DNA of 64,000 nucleotides. It comes from Nectonema munidae (Eukaryota; Nematomorpha; Nectonematoida; Nectonematidae). The translations under genes and the position numbers were made by a program. The stretch covers positions 336,001-400,000 of the forward strand of contig JAUIRK010000077.1 of the NCBI GenBank assembly GCA_030549495.1, given 5' to 3'. Positions 1-11,540 of this stretch are shown piece by piece (the first letter of the stretch is position 1; each line of letters begins with the position of its first letter). A model generated the notes under the pieces. It was not told the origin of the DNA and did no database searches. It saw only the letters and a program-made list of their open reading frames with translations.

Positions 1-174
1 GTCATTTAAGTGGTTTCAAAATTTAAGATCTAATTAACTAGAGTACATTTTTTTACTAAGTTTAATATTAAAACGGAAAGACCTTATAATAGTGAAATAT
101 AATTACTCGCGTGCTGGCGAATCATGGTCTTGAGTGCCACCTTTGGCAGGCGCGCCATATGTTCGCCATCACTG
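1..174. mobile_element. hAT-type transposon terminus (one end only)
   Basis: The stretch ends in GTTCGCCATCACTG preceded by GGCGCGCCATAT and a GTGCCACCTTTGGCA block. On the opposite strand this reads as CAGTGATGGCGAAC followed by a GC-rich subterminal segment, the usual look of non-autonomous hAT ends. The other end lies outside the window or is lost. The family call rests on terminal sequence only; no transposase is seen. Confidence 0.5.
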
Positions 175-944
175 GTCTAGGAGTTATAAATCGAGTTATC
201 AATTAAGTTTTAAAAAAGTTGACCTAAATGTTGGACTATGCAAGTGTTTTTCAAAATTCTATTTTTATCACAAAACATTATTCTCAGATTGGACTCGATG
301 AGTCGATTGCAGAAGTGCCTTTCGAGTGTTTCTGACAATGAAGTTCTTAGATTTGGTTACCTTAACTTTGAAATGATGAATGCTAGAGTCGAACTGTACA
401 TTAAATTTGGAATTAAAAAACAAGAAAAAGTTGATAAATATTTGCAAAAGTATAGAAGTCATGAATTGAATAAATATATATAGCGACTTGTTTTAAACTC
501 TTTTATAACATTGCATGTGCTGTGCACATATATATAACGAAAAATTGACGAAATCAACACAATCGCTAACGTAAAATGTATTGTCGTATCTTTATTGTTT
601 ATTTCATTGAAGTTTATTTCGTTTTCCGTATCGCCATTAACGAAAGCGATAGCGATAACGAAAATCCAAAGAAAAAATTTCAAACTTAAATTGTCAAAAA
701 TTATTGAAAATTTACGGGCAAAAACACGGAGATGTCTTTTATTTTGATAAAGCTCTAGTTCAAAATATCCTCACAAGACTCTAATTAAAAGAAGGGGAGG
801 CAAAACTGATACTAACGGGTGCAGAACTATAGGAAAGGTAATACATTTTATATTTCAAAGGAGTTACAAGGGGCCAGATAAATTACACTGAGGAGGAGAT
901 GTTGCTTATATTTTATTTTTTTGAAGAAAATTGACCATGGCTTA
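175..944. other. no recognisable gene
   Basis: AT-rich sequence. An 81-codon open frame on the plus strand (238-483) matches no family I recognise, and overlapping frames are open on the other strand, as expected by chance in AT-rich DNA. Confidence 0.5.
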
Positions 945-1234
945 CTGTAAAAGACCGGTTTCGGCTATTAAATTCTTATCAGTTCCACTTTGTGTGTTTC
1001 ATACCCACTTTGAGAATTTTTGAGGTTCCCTGCCGTGAGGTTTTAATTGGATCTTAAATTACACACATTCCTCAGCATATTTATTAGCATGGATTAGGTA
1101 TTGCAAATTGTATTCAAGATATACTCTTAATTGGAGGTAGTAGTAAGCTCTCTTGCAGGTGAGAACCTCAAGTGGGTATAAACACACAAAGTGGAAATGA
1201 TGAGGCTTCAATAGCAGAAACCGGTCTTTGACAG
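945..1234. mobile_element. MITE with long (about 75-bp) terminal inverted repeats
   Basis: The left end CTGTAAAAGACCGGTTTCGG and following bases (GCTATTAAATTCTTATCAG, then CCACTTTGTGTGTTT and ATACCCACTT) reappear inverted at the right end, which closes with AGAAACCGGTCTTTGACAG. The arms pair over roughly 75 bp with small gaps around a central region of about 130 bp. There is no coding capacity. The superfamily was not assigned because no clear target duplication is visible. Confidence 0.75.
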
Positions 1235-2190
1235 AGTATAAGGCTAGTGATGATGATCAAATAAAAGAGAGTTTAGTACGACTTCCAATTTAATTATGTT
1301 TAGCGATCGCTGATATAGGAGATAGTGAGAATTCAAACATACTGGAAAGGTTGCCCCTCTCAGAAATGTTTACATCTGTTTATATTATATATCAAATATC
1401 AAAGGAAAAGTAAGAAGAACATATGTCAATAAAGGTTGTCTAAAATTGCACATCACAAAGAGAATGTGAAAAAATTTAAGCTAAAATTGAAATTATTGGG
1501 AAAAAATATTGAAAATAAATAAATTTTCATTTATTGTGTACAAGTATGAGTTGTGGAGTATTGAGTGAAACAAAGTAAATCATACAGATTTAGTGCATTT
1601 GGGACAAATAAATAATAAGTGTATTTATACATACATTGTAGACAGCCTATTTTTTGAATAATAAAACAATGTTTACGTCATAGAAACAAGATTACGATCT
1701 GTAAATAGTAGAGAAACAACTGAAGGAAATTTTTCCTTTACTGAACTGAAAACAGACTTATTACAGACGAAGAAATTCTATGCCTGAAGAGTGTTGTAAA
1801 GTAAATCTTGTAAAAAAAATATTTTATACTTTTATGTATCACATTTTCTGCTTTCATTGCAACTTCTAAATAAATACAATGTTATACTTAGTTTTATTTA
1901 TATCTTTTTACAGTAATTTTTAGCCTAATAAAATACTGAAAGCTGAGATACTTTTCTTATTTGGATGGGTGCGTGCTATAATAAATAGTATTTAGATAAT
2001 GTGTCTTGATATTATTTTAGGGGTGAAAAGTGGATAAAAATAGATGACCAGTGCAAACGAGCAGGTAAAACACAACAAAAAACATCATTGACACATTTTA
2101 GTCTAAAACTTGTCGTTATTGTTAAGAATTTAAAATGGGTAATATGACTAAGGATACGTTAGCACACCTATTATAATGCTGTATTTATAC
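1235..2190. other. no gene; probably start of GMPPB intron 1
   Basis: Nothing coding is recognised. Because the guanylyltransferase exon at 2191-2410 reads leftward and no second exon is found down to position 1, this interval and everything to its left is best read as the beginning of its first intron. Confidence 0.45.
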
Positions 2191-2410
2191 CCACTTTATC
2201 AGTAAATTCTTTGAGTTCTTTCAGCATTTGTTCAGCTTGATAGCAAACAGCAAGAACAACATGTTTGACTCCTGCAACAGCAAGTGCCTGGATTTGATGA
2301 CACACGATGGGCTGGTTACAAAACTCTACCATGGGTTTCACCTTCGTGAGCGTGAGTGGACGTAAACGCGTGCCGTATCCACCAACCAAGATTAGAGCTT
2401 TCATCGTCAT
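2191..2410 (-). CDS. GMPPB: mannose-1-phosphate guanylyltransferase (GDP-mannose pyrophosphorylase beta), first coding exon
   Basis: GMPPB makes GDP-mannose from mannose-1-phosphate and GTP in the cytosol, the donor for N-glycan, O-mannose and GPI synthesis. The exon encodes the N-terminus MTMKALILVGGYGTRLRPLT, which contains the nucleotidyltransferase signature GGYGTRLRPLT with the conserved K (KPMVEF) and the following QPIVCHQIQALAVAG helix, collinear with animal GMPPB. The start is the ATG at 2410; a second ATG two codons on (MKAL) matches the usual animal start and may be the true one. The frame runs through ...FTDKVG. A splice donor G|GTATAA at 2191/2190 fits better than the short in-frame tail to the TAA. 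No later exon is in the window, so only about 73 of roughly 360 residues are present. The exon looks undamaged, but whether it belongs to a live gene cannot be seen. Confidence 0.85.
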
Positions 2411-2999
2411 TCTAAATTTTTAAAATGTAAAGTACGAATTCAAGATCAGGTACCAAAATTCACTCAAATCAAGAATAAGCAAAGAAGTTCATTCAAATCA
2501 AGAATGCTCGAAAGGCTATTTTTTGTATTATCATAATTAATATTGTAATCAAGCGCAGGTTTTATTTTTCTTAAAAATTTAGAGAGAAGATGTAAGTGTA
2601 TATGTGTTATCATAAGGATGTACGGATCAAAAAATTTTGAATAAAGTAAAAATTCCGAAAAAAAACTATGGGGTATATAGAAAAAAGAAAAATGCTTTAA
2701 AATTGTGGATGCGGATGTTGAAACTTAAATGATCCGCGGAAGAAGATGTTAACAGGATGTAAAAATTTTTGCGTATTATCCGCACCTGTGGATATCCGAT
2801 ACATCGAAACTTTTTTTTCGCATAAAAATACCTGGAAATTTATTTTTTAAAACATAAAAAATCCGCCTCCAACTCTTTTATTAGGTACAGACTCCAACTT
2901 AGACTGCTATACATTTAAAATCAAAACCTGGTTATAAGGAAATAAGTATTTGCATTTCGGTAAAAATTTAAAAATGTGAGATAGTGATGAAATTCTCTT
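2411..2999. other. upstream of GMPPB exon; no gene seen
   Basis: AT-rich. It should hold the 5' UTR and promoter of GMPPB if that exon is functional, but I see no convincing TATA or initiator. ATTCA.TCAAATCAAGAAT occurs twice near 2458-2505 as a small direct repeat. Confidence 0.35.
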
Positions 3000-3140
3000 C
3001 TTTTTATTTTGTCGGTATCGTACTCATAGGGAAGAATAATCTTCCATAGCTGGACAGATGGTAATGATAGTCACGATTGGGAATCGAACCCAGACCATCT
3101 GGATCAATACGCTCCTATATACTAGGATAATATAGGATAT
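3000..3140 (-). repeat. tRNA-derived SINE remnant
   Basis: On the minus strand GGTCTGGGTTCGATTCCCA is a good RNA polymerase III B box / T-loop. Downstream of it (toward 3012) comes TATGGAAGATTATTCTTCCC and a GATACCGAC block. That tail recurs at 12053-12101 in the other orientation, showing a dispersed family. A clear A box is not seen, so this copy is probably 5'-degraded. It is not a functional tRNA: no acceptor stem pairs. Confidence 0.5.
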
Positions 3141-3171
3141 GCATACTAGGCCATATGCAGACAATCTAGAG

Positions 3172-3249
3172 CAGGGGCCCTCAAACTTTTTAACACGTTT
3201 ATAAATTTTATAATTATATGTTATATATTTTTTTTTTATAAATTTAGAT
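3172..3249. mobile_element. solo hAT MITE left end
   Basis: CAGGGGCCCTCAAACTTTTT resembles the left end of the complete MITE that follows (CAAGGGTTCTCAAACTTTTT), but no matching right end is present. A second, truncated copy of the same family into which the next element apparently inserted. Confidence 0.5.
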
Positions 3250-3570
3250 CAAGGGTTCTCAAACTTTTTAATCGTCATAGATCATTTGCTTTCTTCTCGA
3301 ACCTCAGAATAGTTTAATAATAATATGAAATAATTTTTGGTATTTCTGATGATGAGCAATAATATATGAAAATTTAGCTTTAAAATAACATTATATTATT
3401 TGTTTATATACTAATACACAACTTTCATGACTCTCGATTTTTTCCTACCTAGAAATTTAATTGATTCTTCATAACACAGTCAACCTTCTTTCAACTTTAT
3501 GTAACAATCGACCTTTAGAAAACTCTCATCAACCGCAGGGAGTCAATATCGACCACTTTGGGGATCCCTG
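3250..3570. mobile_element. non-autonomous hAT element (MITE), 321 bp with 8-bp target duplication
   Basis: The left end CAAGGGTTCTCAAACTTTTT and the right end GGGGATCCCTG form short hAT-type terminal inverted repeats. They are bounded on both sides by the perfect 8-bp direct repeat ATTTAGAT (3242-3249 and 3571-3578), the target-site duplication length characteristic of hAT. There is no open reading frame of note. The perfect duplication suggests a fairly recent insertion. Confidence 0.85.
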
Positions 3571-5765
3571 ATTTAGATGAAAAACTATATCTAATTATAA
3601 ATCAGAAGTCAAGCGAAAAAAGAATTTGCTCTTTAAGAGTGCGCAAAGTAACAAGAGAGGCATAGTTGGAGTTGAAATTGTAGGAGTAGAAGTTGATGTT
3701 GGTCAGGCAGACTTTTAAACTGTTAAATTACATTAACTCACAATTTTTTATTAAAAGTTTTATATCTAAAATTTAAAAAGACAAAATTACTTTGTGAGAA
3801 AATTAAAGATCGCTTCCAAATTTATTAGTACTTGGGGATTAATTTTGAATGGTGCTTTAGTTAGATTATCACAATCATGTCTATTTGACCCAATTCAATT
3901 ATTTTTATGAATAGAAGGGCTTCATATAAATAATGTTAAAATATTTAGAAAGGGATATAATTAGGAAAATAGGTATTATAAAAATTTCTTTTAATTATTA
4001 GATTTTATAATGGTTACGGAGTTAACTAAAATATCTAAATACTTAAAAAGAATCAGAATACGACTACAAATACTTAAAAATGAAAAATATTTATACCCAA
4101 TTCTCACTTCCGAATTCGGCTAAGAAGGGTCACCCCATATGCTTCCAAGAATTCATTTTTTTAATTTTTCAATAATTATGCGAATGGGAGTAAAATTTTT
4201 AATTAGATAACGACTTCAATTCCCTCCCTTTAAACCTCCTACTCAAAAGTCTCTCGGTGTAGACTCAGACTCCATAAATTTGAATTAGAATGCATCAGAA
4301 AAGATTAAAAAAATAATAAAACTACAAAAGAAATGAAAGAATAAACGTAAGATAATAATTAATTGTATAAAGGTAAGTTATATGAGAAAACATGGTATAT
4401 TAACCAGTTAATGAACTAAGTCAACAATTTTAGACTTTAAAAATATATGAATCGTTTGCGTTTATTAATGCTTTTTATAAATCTGCTTTACATTAGAAAT
4501 TGAATGATTAATAGGTTAAAAATTGAATTTTTTTGGTTGAAAATATTATTATTTAAATTTAGTTAATCGTTTTAAAAAATTAAAAATTTAAAACAATTAA
4601 AAGTAGAAGCAATATAGCTTACCAAAAATGTACTATTTATTATTGAAATTTGAGAAGAAATTTATGAGATACACGTAAAAAATTTTTTAAAAAAAGTTAG
4701 ATAAAAGAAACAGAAAAATAATTATTTAAAACATATGATACAATAATTAAATAATAAATTTTTTAGGTTTCCAAAGTTTGAGACCAAAAAGTAATAATAA
4801 TCAGAAAAACAATTTGGCATATACGGTAGTTGCTGATATGCTAAAAGGATAATTTAAGATTTTGTTAAAATAAACGAAATAAGTTCAAAAATAGATATTA
4901 ATATATTAATAAAAGTAAAAGTAGTACAGGTAGCAAGTCATGAATGTGTTGAAAGTGAAGCCAAATTTTTTATATATTCCTTGCAAGAGAATGTTATACT
5001 TTATGATACCGTTAATGAATCATCTACCGAATTTCTCAATAGGAAGGATGGCATCTGCTTTGTCTAAACCTAAAATTGGCTGTTTAGGCAAATGTAACTT
5101 TTATATCATTACTCACTTCCGATCTGTTTAGGCATTCTGTTTCAATGGTAAATAGCAAGGAAAACGCTTGCTCACACTAATATGTAGTGGCAAATCAAAT
5201 CAGCTTTCAGAACAATCTTTGCAAGCATAGGATTCTCCCATTTTAATCGAAAAATCGCTAAGAGATATTTCAGAAAAACATGTTTTGTACCTCCTCAATC
5301 ATTAACGAAATCAATAAATTGATTTTTAATTAAGAAGTCTTCTAAGGTCAGATTACTAATCGAGATTATAAATTAGTTTTTGATAATTTGGCAATCATTT
5401 TCAAATTTTTGTAGATTAAGAAAATAAAGAAAAATTTCTTGCCATGCTAGATGGTGTTTTATGGCATCCAGGACATTTTTATTAATGAAAATTTTATTTT
5501 CATCCACAAATATTTATGTTCGAAAATCTAGCAAAATATTTCTTGTCAAATATTGAAATTATCTCAGCTACATTTCAAAAGCTGTCATTTTTTTTAATTA
5601 AAATGGAGTACTCTAATCTCTTTTCTAGTTTGCCTTCCAGAAATTGCTAATTTCTTTCCATAGTATCGCTTGAAAAATTTCCTTTCGAAAGCCACTTCAT
5701 CTTTGAGTGCAGCATAAGTTTTTTAAATTGAAAACAAACAAGATTTCAAGCATTTGCTTTAATCC
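3571..5765. other. no recognisable gene
   Basis: Over 2 kb of AT-rich DNA with only short chance frames, including 4940-5131 on the plus strand. The minus strand of about 5150-5760 has a slightly protein-like texture interrupted by many stops. I considered a decayed hAT transposase but could not align enough motifs to claim it. Confidence 0.4.
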
Positions 5766-6108
5766 TTTAAAGACCAGAATTTTAAGGGCGTGACTAATTT
5801 GTGCCAAAATTTAAATGCTCCTTCGTTTATAATCGGAATTACAAAATTTATAGTAATATTTTAATGAATTTGAAATAATACAAACATTATAATTTGTATA
5901 TCACTTTTGTAGTATGTTTTCCCGATATCCTTTATTAAGTAATCGCTTCACAATTATACTCTTGTTTATCTATTAAAAAACTTTTATAATTTCCTTCTAC
6001 CTGAGTTCAGCCTATTTTAAGAGTTAAATTATTTTAATTAAATCAAAAATTTGCATAGCTATTAGTAAATAATAATAATTTTTTTTGCTACATAATACTT
6101 AAGATTTT

Positions 6109-6331
6109 TTTTATATAAATGTACGTTATGGTGTTATCATTTAGTAGGTAATTTTTTTTGTACATATTACTTCCGTTTTTTTTTATATAAAGGTACCTTA
6201 TGGTGTTATCATTTAGTAGGCACACTTGCGGCTTTGTATCTAACTGACGAAAGGAGGTTTGATGCTGTATCTAAATCCAGTATTTGACCAGGGCGGATCT
6301 AGATGACAATTTGGATCTAGATGACAATTTA
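6109..6331. repeat. two short direct duplications
   Basis: TTATGGTGTTATCATTTAGT recurs 72 bp apart (6126 and 6198), each copy preceded by a poly(T) plus TATATAAA.GTAC. Just downstream GGATCTAGATGACAATTT is repeated twice in direct succession. Simple local duplications with no coding content. Confidence 0.7.
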
Positions 6332-7461
6332 TTTAAATTTTTTTCTTTAAAATAAATTTTTCTCAATTTTCTTTATGAAAAATCAGTGTGAATGAATGCG
6401 TAGACTATTATTCGTATCACATAAGCAACATTTACATATTTCATGTGGATCTGAAATACAACTCTTCCTCCACATAATGAAAGTAATTCTGATTGAACTA
6501 TACATTGATATCCTTAAAAATCGGTAAAGGAAAAGAAGACCCCCCTCTGGATCTCTGCTGTATCTGACTAACCCTTTTCCCGCCCCTTTATACATAAAAG
6601 TTGTATCGTATGAATGCATAACATAAAAAAAAGTTGGTACAAATGCATAACAAAAAAAATTCTACAAATACTTAGCTCTATATAAATGTTCTTTATACAT
6701 TTTTAGCTGTAATTGAACAATTCCAGATTGTTTTAAATCTTTCCCATAACGGATAGTTGAAAAATGAAATTTAAGAGGAAGACTCTACTTGAAGAAAGAA
6801 AATTCGATATTTATGTTTCAATAAGCTATTTGAACTTTTTTTTCAATAAATTTTTTTAAGTTTTATTTAATTCCTATTAACCTAATATTTCAAAAATTAA
6901 TATGCTAGAAATTTAAATCTATATCTGAATTTTTTCAGATGAATCTTGTTTCGATTTATTTAATCAATAGTGATACAAATGTATCCCGTCCCATTAAGAA
7001 AATTTTTTACAAACTTAATCCTAGAAAGACCATACATATAGTATATCAAGTAAGACCATACCGGTCAATTGACGGGTAAAGTGTTTCAGCTTCAATTCTC
7101 TTATAATTACAATAGCGCGAATTAATAACACGAACATATGCCAAAAAACTTTTGAAAAAGCAATACAAATTGAAATAAAATATGCGTGAAAATGTTAATT
7201 AAATAGTTTGTTGATTTTTATAGAATGATACATAGCTCGATATTCGTGAAACTGAATACTCTGATTATCTCATTACTCTGAAATACTCATTATCAGTGTA
7301 ATACGCATTATGGCTGGAAAACATTTGTATCGGAATGTTTACAATAAAACATTTGTGGCGAAATGTTTACAAAATAGCGTGTAGTTTTTCTGTTTGAGGT
7401 TGTTTATATTTTAGTTTTAGATTATGTATCATTCTAAGTTTTCTGATTTTTTTATATTGTC

Positions 7462-9270
7462 ATATAAAGGCGACAAATCACCTGGTATTGATAATTTGCA
7501 CCCATATATTCTGAAAGAACTTTCCCAAGATTTTGCATTTCCTATAACAAAGTTATTCAACCTATCTTTAAAAGAAGGAGTCATACCCAAAACTTGGAAA
7601 TCTGCATTAGTTGTGCCTGTACATAAAAGTTCCGACCCCGAGCTTCCTTCAAACTACAGGCCTATTAGTTTAACTTCGGTCCTGTCAAAAGTGCTTGAAT
7701 CTATAGTTGCTGATAACATTCTTTTTTATTTGGAAGAAAAGAATTTGATTAACACTAACCAACATGGTTTTCTGAAAAAGAAATCTACAGTAACACAATT
7801 ATTGGAGTTCCATGATGATGTTACTAATCTCCTAGAAAATAATGACACGGTTGATGTTTTATACTTTGACTTTCGAAGGGCATTCGACAAGGTTCCGCAT
7901 AATTATTTACTCAGTAAATTGAAGGCCTATGACATTAACTCTGGAATTATTAATTGGATTGATAACTTCTTGACCGGTAGAACCCAGGTTGTCACCGTGA
8001 ATGGCCATATATCAAATTCAAGTAGAGTGACTAGTGGTGTTATCCAAGGTAGTGTGATAGGACCACTACTTTTCAACATTTACATAAATGATCTGCACAC
8101 CCAAGTTCGTTCTCGCTCAAAATTGTTTGCTGATGATCTTAAAATGTACTCTGAATCAACTAACAAATCTAAACTACAACTTCAAGCCGACCTTTTTACT
8201 TTATACCAATGGTGTCACACTTGGGGTATGGATTTAAACTTTTCTAAATGTTATCATTTACAAATTGGTTTAAATAATAGCGTCACTTACTACATAGGTG
8301 GTTATAATATTAAGCGTACCGCACAAATTAACGATTTAGGAATTATTATTGATGATGTTCTCAAATTTAAACCTCAATTTTCAAAAATCATCTCGAAAGC
8401 TTACTCTATATTCCATTTAGTTCTTCGATATTTATCTTCCTTTGAACCCGAGATAGCTAAACCTATATATAAAGCTTTGATATGACCCATCATTGAGTAC
8501 GGTAATGTTATAACGCAAACTACCTGCATAAAAAATATGAAATCTTTAAAGAAAGTACAGCAACATATAACCAAAAGAATGAAAAGCCTCAAAGAACTGC
8601 ACTATAAAGAACGATTGCAGATTCTGGTCCTTACCACTTCTGTCATACAGATATAAAAGAAACGACATGATAAAAGTATTTAACATCATAAATAAAAACA
8701 TTCATGTTAATCGTGATATCCTACCCCCATTTTCTTCAAGATTTCAAAGAACTCATCAGTACAAATTTATAAAAAGCCGACACAAAAAGCACTTTCGCAA
8801 AAACTTCTTTTCTAACAGAATTATCAACGACTGGAGCAGCCTTCCCGCGTATGTAGTGAACTCTCCTATTTTAAACATCTTCAAGCAACGTCTTGATCAC
8901 TTCTGGAAAGATAAGATGTATACTCCTTCCTAGCTTAGTAACTTGGAATATCCAAGTTTTCTTATATTAATCTTTTTTCCATAATTGTCACTTACACTAT
9001 TCTCGATCAGTTTAGTTATTCTTTTTCTTTTCCTTAAATTGATGCGATCATTACAGGCAAATTTGCCTTTCTATTCGCTTAATAAATTATATTATGGTAT
9101 GTTAAAGCAAGCAAAATCATTTGTAACCTCTAAATTTCTTGTGTGTAAAATGTTCAAACACCATTCATTGATATTGTAATAAGGCATTCATCGTAACAAA
9201 ACAAATGCCAAAAAGTATTTACAAAAAAAAGAGAGCCGTTTTATTGTTTGAAGCGGTGGTTGCGCGTAAA
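7462..9270 (+). mobile_element. CR1-like LINE, 5'-truncated, reverse transcriptase and C-terminal region
   Basis: Encodes the RNA-directed DNA polymerase of a non-LTR retrotransposon, which copies its RNA into nicked target DNA. Reading from 7462: KSPGIDNLHPYILKEL (fingers), NYRPISLTSVLSKVLE, motif A YFDFRRAFDKVPH, motif B QGSVIGPLLFNIYINDL, motif C FADDLKMY with both catalytic Asp present. An in-frame TGA at 8483-8485 follows KALI, where relatives have Arg (a likely CGA to TGA change). The frame continues PIIEYGNVI and after one shift gives the C-terminal NDWSSLPAYVV segment ending at 8933. The endonuclease and ORF1 are missing. A near-identical 34-bp sequence containing GAATGATACATA lies on both sides (7205-7238, 9273-9306), probably target-site-derived. 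Confidence 0.9.
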
Positions 9271-9324
9271 TAGAGTTTTATAGTTTATTGATTTTTCTGA
9301 ATGATACATAACTAATCAAACAGC

Positions 9325-10447
9325 AGTTTTGATGTCTATGGAAGTGTATGGACACAGAAATTTAGAAGAAACAATCAAACTTACCACAGAAGAGGCTAAA
9401 AGAAAGAATGTCTTGAACTTTTCTTTACTTTTGTCAAAATTTTTTGCTTTTCTTGGACTTTGCATAATGAGACGATATCTCGTAACGATTTAAAACATTT
9501 TTACTTTATTTACGATTTGATGACAAGAGCTCGCGTTCTCTAAGAAAAGAAAAAGATTCTTTCACAGCGATTCGCTCACTAAAGTTTTGGATACTTTGTG
9601 ATTCCCACAGTTACTATGTTTTGCAATCACTTCTTTACAATGGTAAAGATGAATCTCAAATTCATTCAAGCCAAGGACGTTGTTAGATTCCTAAAGACAC
9701 GTTGTTTTGAAATTGTTAGATTCCTATAAAGATATGGGCTTGAATGTGAATTGCGACAATTTTTTTACAAGTCTTTCCTGCGCTAAAAAACTTTTTGAGA
9801 CAAAAGACAACACTTTTGGGAACAATTAGATCTCACAAGAGAAATTCTCCCACAAATGAAGTTTGGAAAGAATGATAGGCTTTATAAATCAAAGTTCCTT
9901 TTTACGTAAGATGAAGGTATCATGTTAGTAGGTTACCGAGCTAAAAAAAATAAAGATGTTTTTGTTCTATCATCACAGCATCAAAATCTAAAAGTGGTAT
10001 TTGAAGATTCCAAAAAGCGACCAGAATGCATTAAAATAAAGAAAAAGAAGGAGTAGATGTGCTGATGAAATGCTGAGAGCATATTCTACGAAACCAGGTT
10101 CCAGAAGATGGCCACTTGCAGTATTTTTCAATTTATTGGACATCGTGTGTTTGAATACTTATATTTTATGCAAAGAAATATAAATTTCAACTAAAAAAGG
10201 AGAGAGTTTTTGATTGACCTGTGAGAATCTCGTGAAAAAGAGAGAAATTCTAGAAGTTTTTTAAGAAAAATACTAATTCTAAGCGAAGATAGAGCCTCAA
10301 CATCTAGCGACAAAACTTTGGGAGATGGAAAAAGGACCACCTGTAAAATATGTCAAAAAAATAAACCAAGAACGTGTTGTCCGAATTGTTCTAATTATAT
10401 TTGTGGATCTTGTTCTTTTCAAGTATGTAAACTATGTTTAAAATTAT
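9325..10447 (+). pseudogene. piggyBac transposase remnant (DDE, with C-terminal cysteine-rich domain)
   Basis: Fragments in order on the plus strand: FFAFLGLCIMRR (N-terminal region), LRKEKDSFTAIRS, then with a section missing FWILCDSHSYYVL, LVKY-like and GLNVNCDNFFTSLSCAKKL (DNFFTS is a family landmark carrying a catalytic Asp), LLGTIR-like, then VFEDSKKRPECIK, DEMLRAYSTKPGSRRWPLAVF and the C-terminal CKICQKNKPRTCCPNC with further CxxC pairs ending LCLKL at 10447. Frames change several times and stops interrupt. The segment that should link TAIRS to FWILCDS, including a catalytic Asp, is deleted. It cannot encode active enzyme. The order and motifs are diagnostic of piggyBac. Confidence 0.8.
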
Positions 10448-10959
10448 AATAATTTTATGTTAATAAACAATTGTAAATATTTTCTTCAAATAAGTTACTT
10501 ATTATGACTTATCATAAAATATTAAAAAATTATGATATCGGTCATTTGACCGGTATGGTCTTAGTTGAAGAAAAACTTATATACGCTTTGGAAAATTTAG
10601 AAATAAAAAACAGAACATTCGAACTTATAACTTTGTATAAATATTAGAATTTTATAAGTTCCCAAGAGTTACAGTCGAATGAAAATAACTTACCGGTCAG
10701 CTTGGTCTTTCTAGGAACTCAATAAAAATCATATTTCTTGATATATGAAATATAATTATATATTTCATCCTCACATGTTTTGATATCTTTCAAAACCTCA
10801 AGAGATTGAACACGGGAGAGAACCCCTAAAAATTTTTTGTTATCTTCTGAAATGTCAAAAGGATGAAGATATGCGACAAAAAAGGATTTTTATGCATTCA
10901 ATAAACAATTTAATGAGAGAAGAAAATATCAAAAAATAACGGATTCATATAGCAAATTA

Positions 10960-11537
10960 TTAATTAGCTCGTCTCTTTATTTTTCGTCGGATGCTGAAAG
11001 TTTTTCTTTTTCCCGGCTTTGAAGCAACGTTAGGAGACGTTTTTAGCATTAATTTCTTATAAGTTGAAAATGTAAGTTTTTCTGAATTATTGTTTAAATA
11101 TTTTTGAAAATATTCCTCTTCATCATTCTTGCTGATATTATCCCATTCTAGTTTTGTAAACACTTTGAATTGAGAACTTTCTGAAATATTTAGGTCTCCA
11201 TACCCAAACAACGCATATTTAACTAAATATTCTTGATATTTTACCTCACTGTGTAAACTTTCAATCAAATCAATCAGTTTTTTACTTTTAATTATCGCTT
11301 TCTCTTGATCAATGACAAAATCTAAATCATCTAAAGATAATTCCAATTTGACATTTTTAAATATAGATAAATGAGAAAAAATTTGGAATAAGATTCAAAT
11401 TTTCCATCCAAATGTAAAAATAATGGACCGAGAAAAATTGGACAGGTTTTTGTGAATTTTCTTTTTAAATCCCCATCATTGAAAATAGTGACTGTCACAA
11501 AACAGTGACCTAAATTAAAAGTCCCATCAATACCCAA
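10960..11537 (-). pseudogene. MULE-like transposase fragment
   Basis: Two minus-strand frames in sequence. The first (11537-11331) begins GIDGTFNLGHCFVTVTIFN and continues to FLGPLFLHLDGKFESYSKFF. The D-x-T-F-N-L-G start followed by GP-x-F-L-H matches DDE transposases of Mutator-like elements that I know from many invertebrates. The second (11346-10960, different frame) continues with an acidic stretch, ALFGYGDLNISE and a basic tail KPGKRKTFSIRRKIKRRAN. It lacks the upstream DNA-binding region. A frame change separates the halves. It sits inside the 9-bp-duplication element 5786-13936, consistent with being that element's own transposase. Confidence 0.55.
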
Positions 11538-11540
11538 AAT

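Larger units (their letters stand above)
7019..10716. mobile_element. piggyBac-like DNA transposon, damaged and split by a LINE
   Basis: The ends are mirror copies: TCCTAGAAAGACC next to TTAA on the left and GGTCTTTCTAGGA on the right. A longer subterminal inverted block follows (TAAGACCATACCGGTCAA at 7051; TTGACCGGTATGGTCTTA near 10547). TTAA flanks only the left end; on the right the position reads ACTC. The interior holds a recognisable piggyBac transposase remnant at 9325-10447. A CR1-like LINE occupies the middle. Confidence 0.8.

Noticed and set aside
238-483. 81-codon frame near the window start
   Set aside because: No recognisable motif; overlapping open frames on both strands, as expected in AT-rich DNA.
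3065-3130. Possible tRNA gene (minus strand)
   Set aside because: A good B box, but no pairing acceptor or D arm and a repeat tail follows; treated as a SINE.
5150-5760. Possible decayed hAT transposase on the minus strand
   Set aside because: Only a few weak similarities in the wrong order for that protein family; many stops.
6383-6619. 78-codon minus-strand frame with DPEGGLLFLYRF
   Set aside because: No family recognised, no splice or start context, inside decayed MULE sequence.
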